Assembly: GCA_903879825.1 (NCBI GenBank)
Contig: CAIRND010000613.1
Location: 1 to 7,214, forward strand
Reading direction: 5' to 3'
Length of the DNA stretch: 7,214 bases
From: an uncultured Geobacteraceae bacterium
Lineage (GTDB): Bacteria > Desulfobacterota > Desulfuromonadia > Geobacterales > Pseudopelobacteraceae
Below are positions 6,561 to 7,214 of the stretch, one piece after another. Made by a program: the position numbers and the translations under genes. A model generated the notes under the pieces. The model was not told where the DNA came from. It was given only the letters and a program-made list of their open reading frames with translations, and did no database searches. Every line of letters begins with the position of its first letter. Within the stretch, counting starts at the first letter, position 1.

Positions 6561-6738
6561 ATAGTCGTTCTAAAAAAAAATACATTTTATTAGCGTGTTA
6601 TGGATTTATGTCAGATTACGGCCATGTTAACTATTTTGCCAGGACGGTAAAATATCTCCTTCATTAAAAGTCAAATAATTCAAGCGTGTACTCCATTTTT
6701 TCCCTCTGTACCCATATTTATTTAACATCCACTGATAC

Positions 6739-6750
6739 CAGCTGCAGCTG
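6739..6750. repeat. 12-bp perfect palindrome in the degP-hsp20 intergenic region
   Basis: CAGCTGCAGCTG is fully self-complementary. It sits about 40 bp upstream of the hsp20 -24 element and about 180 bp upstream of that of degP. It could be an operator or an enhancer-binding-protein site, but a single copy in the window proves nothing. Confidence 0.4.
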
Positions 6751-6789
6751 TAACATGCCTGACTTGCGCACTTTTTTAACATTTAAGTT

Positions 6790-6804
6790 TGGCATAAAGT
6801 TTGG
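6790..6804 (+). promoter_or_regulatory. Candidate sigma-54 (-24/-12) promoter for hsp20
   Basis: TGGCAT-AAAGT-TTGG fits TGGCAC-N5-TTGC with two mismatches. The -24 GG is intact, but the -12 dinucleotide is GG instead of GC. The start of transcription would be near 6816, with a leader of about 32 nt. The same bases form a 12-bp-spaced direct repeat of AAGTTTGG (6785-6792 and 6797-6804). A sigma-70 reading (TTGGCA at 6789-6794) has no good -10 at normal spacing. Confidence 0.45.
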
Positions 6805-6832
6805 AATAGAGTTTCTATTAAAAATTCACCTC

Positions 6833-6839
6833 AAGGAGG
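6833..6839 (+). promoter_or_regulatory. Ribosome binding site of hsp20
   Basis: AAGGAGG ends 8 nt before the ATG at 6848-6850. It is a consensus Shine-Dalgarno sequence that fixes the start of the truncated gene. Confidence 0.9.
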
Positions 6840-6847
6840 ATATCAAC

Positions 6848-7214
6848 ATGCCAAGTTGGGATATGTTACGAGAATTGGATAATTTGAGGAAGGAGGTCGA
6901 TGAGGCCTTTCATGGCGCAGGATTTAATCGTCCCTTTGGGTCAACATTTCTTGCACCACTGACCACGCGGCGTTTTCCTCTCGTCAATTTCAGTGAAGAC
7001 GATGGGAGTCTGTACGTCGACGCACTTGTTCCTGGTGTAGATCCAAAAAATATTGACCTATCAGTAGTGAGGAACAGTGTCACCATTAGTGGAGAACGGA
7101 AACCACTTGAGGAACAGATGGGGCACATTGTACATCGCTCCGAACTCGGTTCCGGTAAATTTTCCCGAACCATGGAATTGCCCGTCGATATAAATCCCGA
7201 CAAAATAAAAGCTG
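6848..7214 (+). CDS. hsp20: Hsp20/alpha-crystallin small heat-shock protein (3' end outside window)
   Basis: 122 residues are visible, beginning MPSWDMLRELDNLRKEVDEAF, the usual amphipathic N-terminal arm of bacterial class A/B Hsp20 proteins. The alpha-crystallin domain starts near residue 43 (FPLVNFSEDDGSLYVDALVPGVDPKNIDLSV in part). It continues through VTISGER (about 79-85) and HRSELGSGKFSRTMELPVDIN (about 96-116), with the hallmark G-F-R-T-L-P-like segment. The family is usually 140-150 residues, so only about the last 20-30, including the C-terminal IXI/V motif, are missing. The product is an ATP-independent cytosolic holdase that binds unfolding proteins as large oligomers. It diverges from degP and has its own strong ribosome binding site and a sigma-54-like promoter, which suggests stress-linked co-regulation. 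Confidence 0.94.
   Translation, partial: MPSWDMLRELDNLRKEVDEAFHGAGFNRPFGSTFLAPLTTRRFPLVNFSEDDGSLYVDALVPGVDPKNIDLSVVRNSVTISGERKPLEEQMGHIVHRSELGSGKFSRTMELPVDINPDKIKA

Larger units (their letters stand above)
6499..6847. other. Divergent degP-hsp20 regulatory region
   Basis: These 349 bp hold no credible protein gene. They contain both ribosome binding sites, a sigma-54-like element for each gene, an AT-rich stretch with an A9 run at about 6572-6580, and a 12-bp perfect palindrome CAGCTGCAGCTG at 6739-6750. No classical sigma-32 promoter (CTTGAA with CCCCAT) and no CIRCE operator was found by eye. Confidence 0.7.

Noticed and set aside
6499..6585. 29-codon N-terminal extension of DegP starting at ATG 6585
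   Set aside because: The extension is basic and cysteine-rich, unlike a signal peptide, and has no Shine-Dalgarno sequence. It crosses the likely promoter. ATG 6498 has AAGGAGG 6 nt upstream and opens directly on a signal peptide.
6610..6710. Two tandem mini-frames on the - strand upstream of degP (MEYTLELFDF, then an overlapping TAATG start of about 17 codons)
   Set aside because: They are very short and lie upstream of the proposed degP transcription start. Only a weak GAGGG precedes the first. They were not convincing as a leader peptide.
6910..7203. 97-residue - strand open frame inside hsp20
   Set aside because: It is antisense to an unmistakable alpha-crystallin domain in the other frame and has no recognisable motif or ribosome binding site.

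Overview
This window looks like ordinary chromosome from a Gram-negative bacterium. The evidence is a periplasmic Do-type protease, a signal-peptide-bearing membrane thiol-redox protein and an M3 oligopeptidase. The two sigma-54-like stress-gene promoters and the CCACAAAAA-type intergenic repeat make me favour a Desulfuromonadota/Geobacter-like host. That is an inference from style, not a demonstrated identification.

Layout. Left end (1-695): the C-terminal part of a fold-type I PLP aminotransferase on the + strand. It ends in a strong intrinsic terminator that overlaps the 3' end of the convergent DUF2721 membrane-protein gene (667-1185, - strand). Next, an intergenic segment (1186-1387) carries a 129-bp imperfect inverted-repeat element. 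Upstream on the same - strand lies a complete M3-family oligoendopeptidase F (1388-3157). Between this gene and a + strand tRNA-Ala(GGC) (3324-3399) is a compact divergent promoter region, where two perfect TTGACA hexamers sit back to back 7 nt apart. The tRNA has its own terminator (3410-3441).

Right half: a two-gene - strand operon consisting of a DegP/HtrA-type periplasmic serine protease (start corrected to 6498) and, overlapping it by 23 nt, a 510-residue protein (3588-5120). The second protein joins a signal peptide, a periplasmic CPHC thioredoxin-like domain and a seven-helix CcdA/DsbD-like membrane domain. Divergent from degP is an Hsp20 small heat-shock protein gene (6848 onward), cut off by the window end. 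The 349-bp region between the two has a sigma-54-like -24/-12 element in front of each gene, at nearly the same distance from each start codon.

How the genes may work together: the right half reads as an envelope and cytoplasmic protein-quality-control cluster. It would combine a periplasmic protease/chaperone, a thiol-redox protein able in principle to carry electrons across the inner membrane to a periplasmic CXXC, and a cytoplasmic holdase chaperone. The two transcription units may be co-regulated through RpoN. The most unusual item is the HtrA plus thioredoxin-CcdA-like fusion operon. No CRISPR array, insertion sequence or prophage is visible.
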